Under the pieces are notes generated by a model. The model was not told the origin of the DNA, did not search any database, and worked only from the letters and a program-made list of their open reading frames with translations. The position numbers were made by a program, and so were the translations under genes. Positions 4,284-5,536 of a DNA stretch of 5,536 bases are shown here, one piece after another. The DNA is taken from NCBI GenBank assembly GCA_017448375.1, contig JAFSLR010000117.1, positions 1 through 5,536 on the forward strand. Direction: 5' to 3'. The stretch comes from Synergistaceae bacterium (GTDB taxonomy: Bacteria > Synergistota > Synergistia > Synergistales > Aminobacteriaceae). Within the stretch, counting starts at the first letter, position 1; every line of letters starts with the position of its first letter.

Positions 4284-5536
4284 ATGTCAGGAGAAAAGAA
4301 GGTAAGAATAACTGAAACAGGACTCCGCGACGCTCACCAGTCATTAATCGCCACAAGAATGCGTACTGATGACATGCTCCCCGTCCTTGAGTACATGGAC
4401 GCAGCCGGATATTGGGCGTTAGAGATGTGGGGCGGAGCAACTTTCGACTCGGCAATGAGATTCCTTGACGAAGACCCCTGGGAGAGACTCCGGCTCATTC
4501 GCGCTCGTATCAAAAACGCAAAGTTACAGATGTTATTGCGCGGACAGAACCTCGTGGGTTACAGGCACTACGCAGACGATGTAGTTCGCGAGTTCGTCAA
4601 GAAAGCTGTCGGAAACGGTATAGACATAATCCGCTGCTTTGACGCATTGAACGACCTCCGTAACGTTGAAGTCGCCGCCGATCAGGTCAAGAAGGAGGGC
4701 GCACACCTTCAGCTTTGCATGAGCTACACGCTTTCACCCGTTCACACACTCGACTCATTCGCGGGAATGGCTAAACGTATGCAGGATATGGGCGCGGACT
4801 CAATCGCAATTAAAGACATGGCCGGACTCATTGGCCCTATGGACTGCGCTAAACTCGTTGAGGCAATCAAAGCGAAAGTTGACATACCCATAGAACTCCA
4901 CAGCCATTACACAACAGGACTCGCAAGCATGGCTTATCTTGCGGGAATCGAAGCGGGCGCGGAAATCGTAGACACAGCAATTTCACCGTTCGCACTCGGA
5001 ACAAGCCAGCCCCCGACAGAATCAATCGTTGCGGCTCTCGAAGGCTCAGAATATGACACAGGCATTAAGATTGACGCACTCATGCCAATAACAATGCACT
5101 TCAAGAAGCTCCGCGAAAAGTACAAGGACTTATTGCCCGAAATCGCCGGAGTCGACATCAACATTCTTCGTTACCAGATCCCCGGCGGAATGTACTCCAA
5201 CATGGTCAACCAGCTGCGCGAAATGAACGCTCTCGACAAACTCGAAGCAGTGCTCAATGAAGTACCTGTTGTCCGCAAGGCTATGGGCTATCCTCCGCTC
5301 GTTACTCCGTCTTCACAGATGGTAGGAACTCAGGCAACCGTGAACGTTCTGCGAGGACGCTGGAAGAGTTTCCCCAAAGAAATAAAGCAGTACTTCTTAG
5401 GGTACTACGGACAGCCTCCAGCACCGATGGACCCGGAAGTTCAGAAGATGGCGATCGGCAACGAGACACCAATAACCTGCAGGCCCGGCGAGAAAATCGC
5501 TCCCGAAATGGAGCAGGCACGCGAGGACTGCAAGCC
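4284..5536 (+). CDS. oadA: Carboxyltransferase subunit of oxaloacetate decarboxylase / pyruvate carboxylase (OadA/PycB type), N-terminal part
   Basis: The enzyme moves CO2 between oxaloacetate/pyruvate and the biotin of a carrier protein. In Na+-pumping decarboxylases it is the soluble alpha subunit at the inner face of the membrane. The frame is open from ATG 4284 to the right edge, 417 codons. GGAG at 4271-4274, 9 bases upstream, supports the start. The DRE-TIM-type barrel shows ETGLRDAHQS (11-20), GGATFD (50-55), LRGQNL (85-90), RCFDALND (117-124), IKDMAGL (176-182) and HSHYTTG (206-212). Asp16, Lys177, His206 and His208 are the expected metal ligands, with Lys177 the carbamylated one. The conserved carboxylase domain begins near 290 (QIPGGM at 298-303, GYPPLVTPSSQ at 335-345). 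Whether a biotinyl domain is attached lies beyond the window. No beta or gamma decarboxylase subunit is upstream, so oadA and pycB cannot be told apart here. Open frames on the opposite strand are shadows. Confidence 0.93.
   Translation, partial: MSGEKKVRITETGLRDAHQSLIATRMRTDDMLPVLEYMDAAGYWALEMWGGATFDSAMRFLDEDPWERLRLIRARIKNAKLQMLLRGQNLVGYRHYADDVVREFVKKAVGNGIDIIRCFDALNDLRNVEVAADQVKKEGAHLQLCMSYTLSPVHTLDSFAGMAKRMQDMGADSIAIKDMAGLIGPMDCAKLVEAIKAKVDIPIELHSHYTTGLASMAYLAGIEAGAEIVDTAISPFALGTSQPPTESIVAALEGSEYDTGIKIDALMPITMHFKKLREKYKDLLPEIAGVDINILRYQIPGGMYSNMVNQLREMNALDKLEAVLNEVPVVRKAMGYPPLVTPSSQMVGTQATVNVLRGRWKSFPKEIKQYFLGYYGQPPAPMDPEVQKMAIGNETPITCRPGEKIAPEMEQAREDCK

Noticed and set aside
4210..4455. 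Minus-strand frame of 81 codons across the promoter region and the carboxyltransferase start
   Set aside because: It is antisense to conserved carboxyltransferase codons and covers a probable promoter; it has no ribosome site or domain.
4934..5520. Minus-strand frames at 4934-5164 and 5302-5520
   Set aside because: Both are antisense to the conserved carboxyltransferase gene and look like shadows.
1..5536. A new multi-gene system spanning the window
   Set aside because: The four genes sit in separate, alternately oriented units and include two well-known conserved enzymes. Nothing in spacing, shared operators or domain content ties them together beyond the Ig-like modules of the two exported proteins.

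Overview
The window reads as ordinary bacterial chromosome, most likely from a member of the Synergistota. The main pointer is the C-terminus of the large leucine-rich-repeat protein: a Ser-Gly-Gly-Gly-Cys motif, a short hydrophobic stretch and an Arg-Arg-Lys tail. This resembles the Synerg-CTERM sorting signal known from that phylum. A decarboxylase-type carboxyltransferase gene fits an anaerobic amino-acid or organic-acid fermenter. The lineage is an inference; no rRNA or other phylogenetic marker is present.

Layout. (1) From 1133 down past the left edge, minus strand: the N-terminal 377 residues of a secreted protein with a signal peptide and tandem putative-Ig (He_PIG-like) domains; its C-terminus is outside the window. 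(2) From about 1218 to 2024, plus strand: mazG, a two-domain nucleoside triphosphate pyrophosphohydrolase. (3) From 4119 down to 1999, minus strand: a complete secreted leucine-rich-repeat protein with a C-terminal Ig-like domain and the Synerg-CTERM-like tail. Its 3' end overlaps the 3' end of mazG by 26 bases. (4) From 4284 off the right edge, plus strand: the carboxyltransferase subunit of oxaloacetate decarboxylase or pyruvate carboxylase (oadA/pycB type), with 417 codons visible.

Every neighbouring pair is divergent or convergent, so the four genes appear to be four separate transcription units. The intergenic stretch 1134-1217 holds overlapping divergent promoter candidates. The stretch 4120-4283 holds a divergent pair: a perfect TTGACA box for the leucine-rich-repeat gene and a perfect TATAAT box for the carboxyltransferase gene. 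mazG and the carboxyltransferase are housekeeping or metabolic. The two exported proteins share related Ig-like modules and probably work at the cell surface. I see no sign that the four genes act as one system.

The points most worth a second look are the start of mazG, where the best-supported initiation codon is the non-standard ATA, and the two linked Ig-module surface proteins. I found no tRNA, rRNA, CRISPR array, insertion sequence or convincing intrinsic terminator, and no strong case for a new system.
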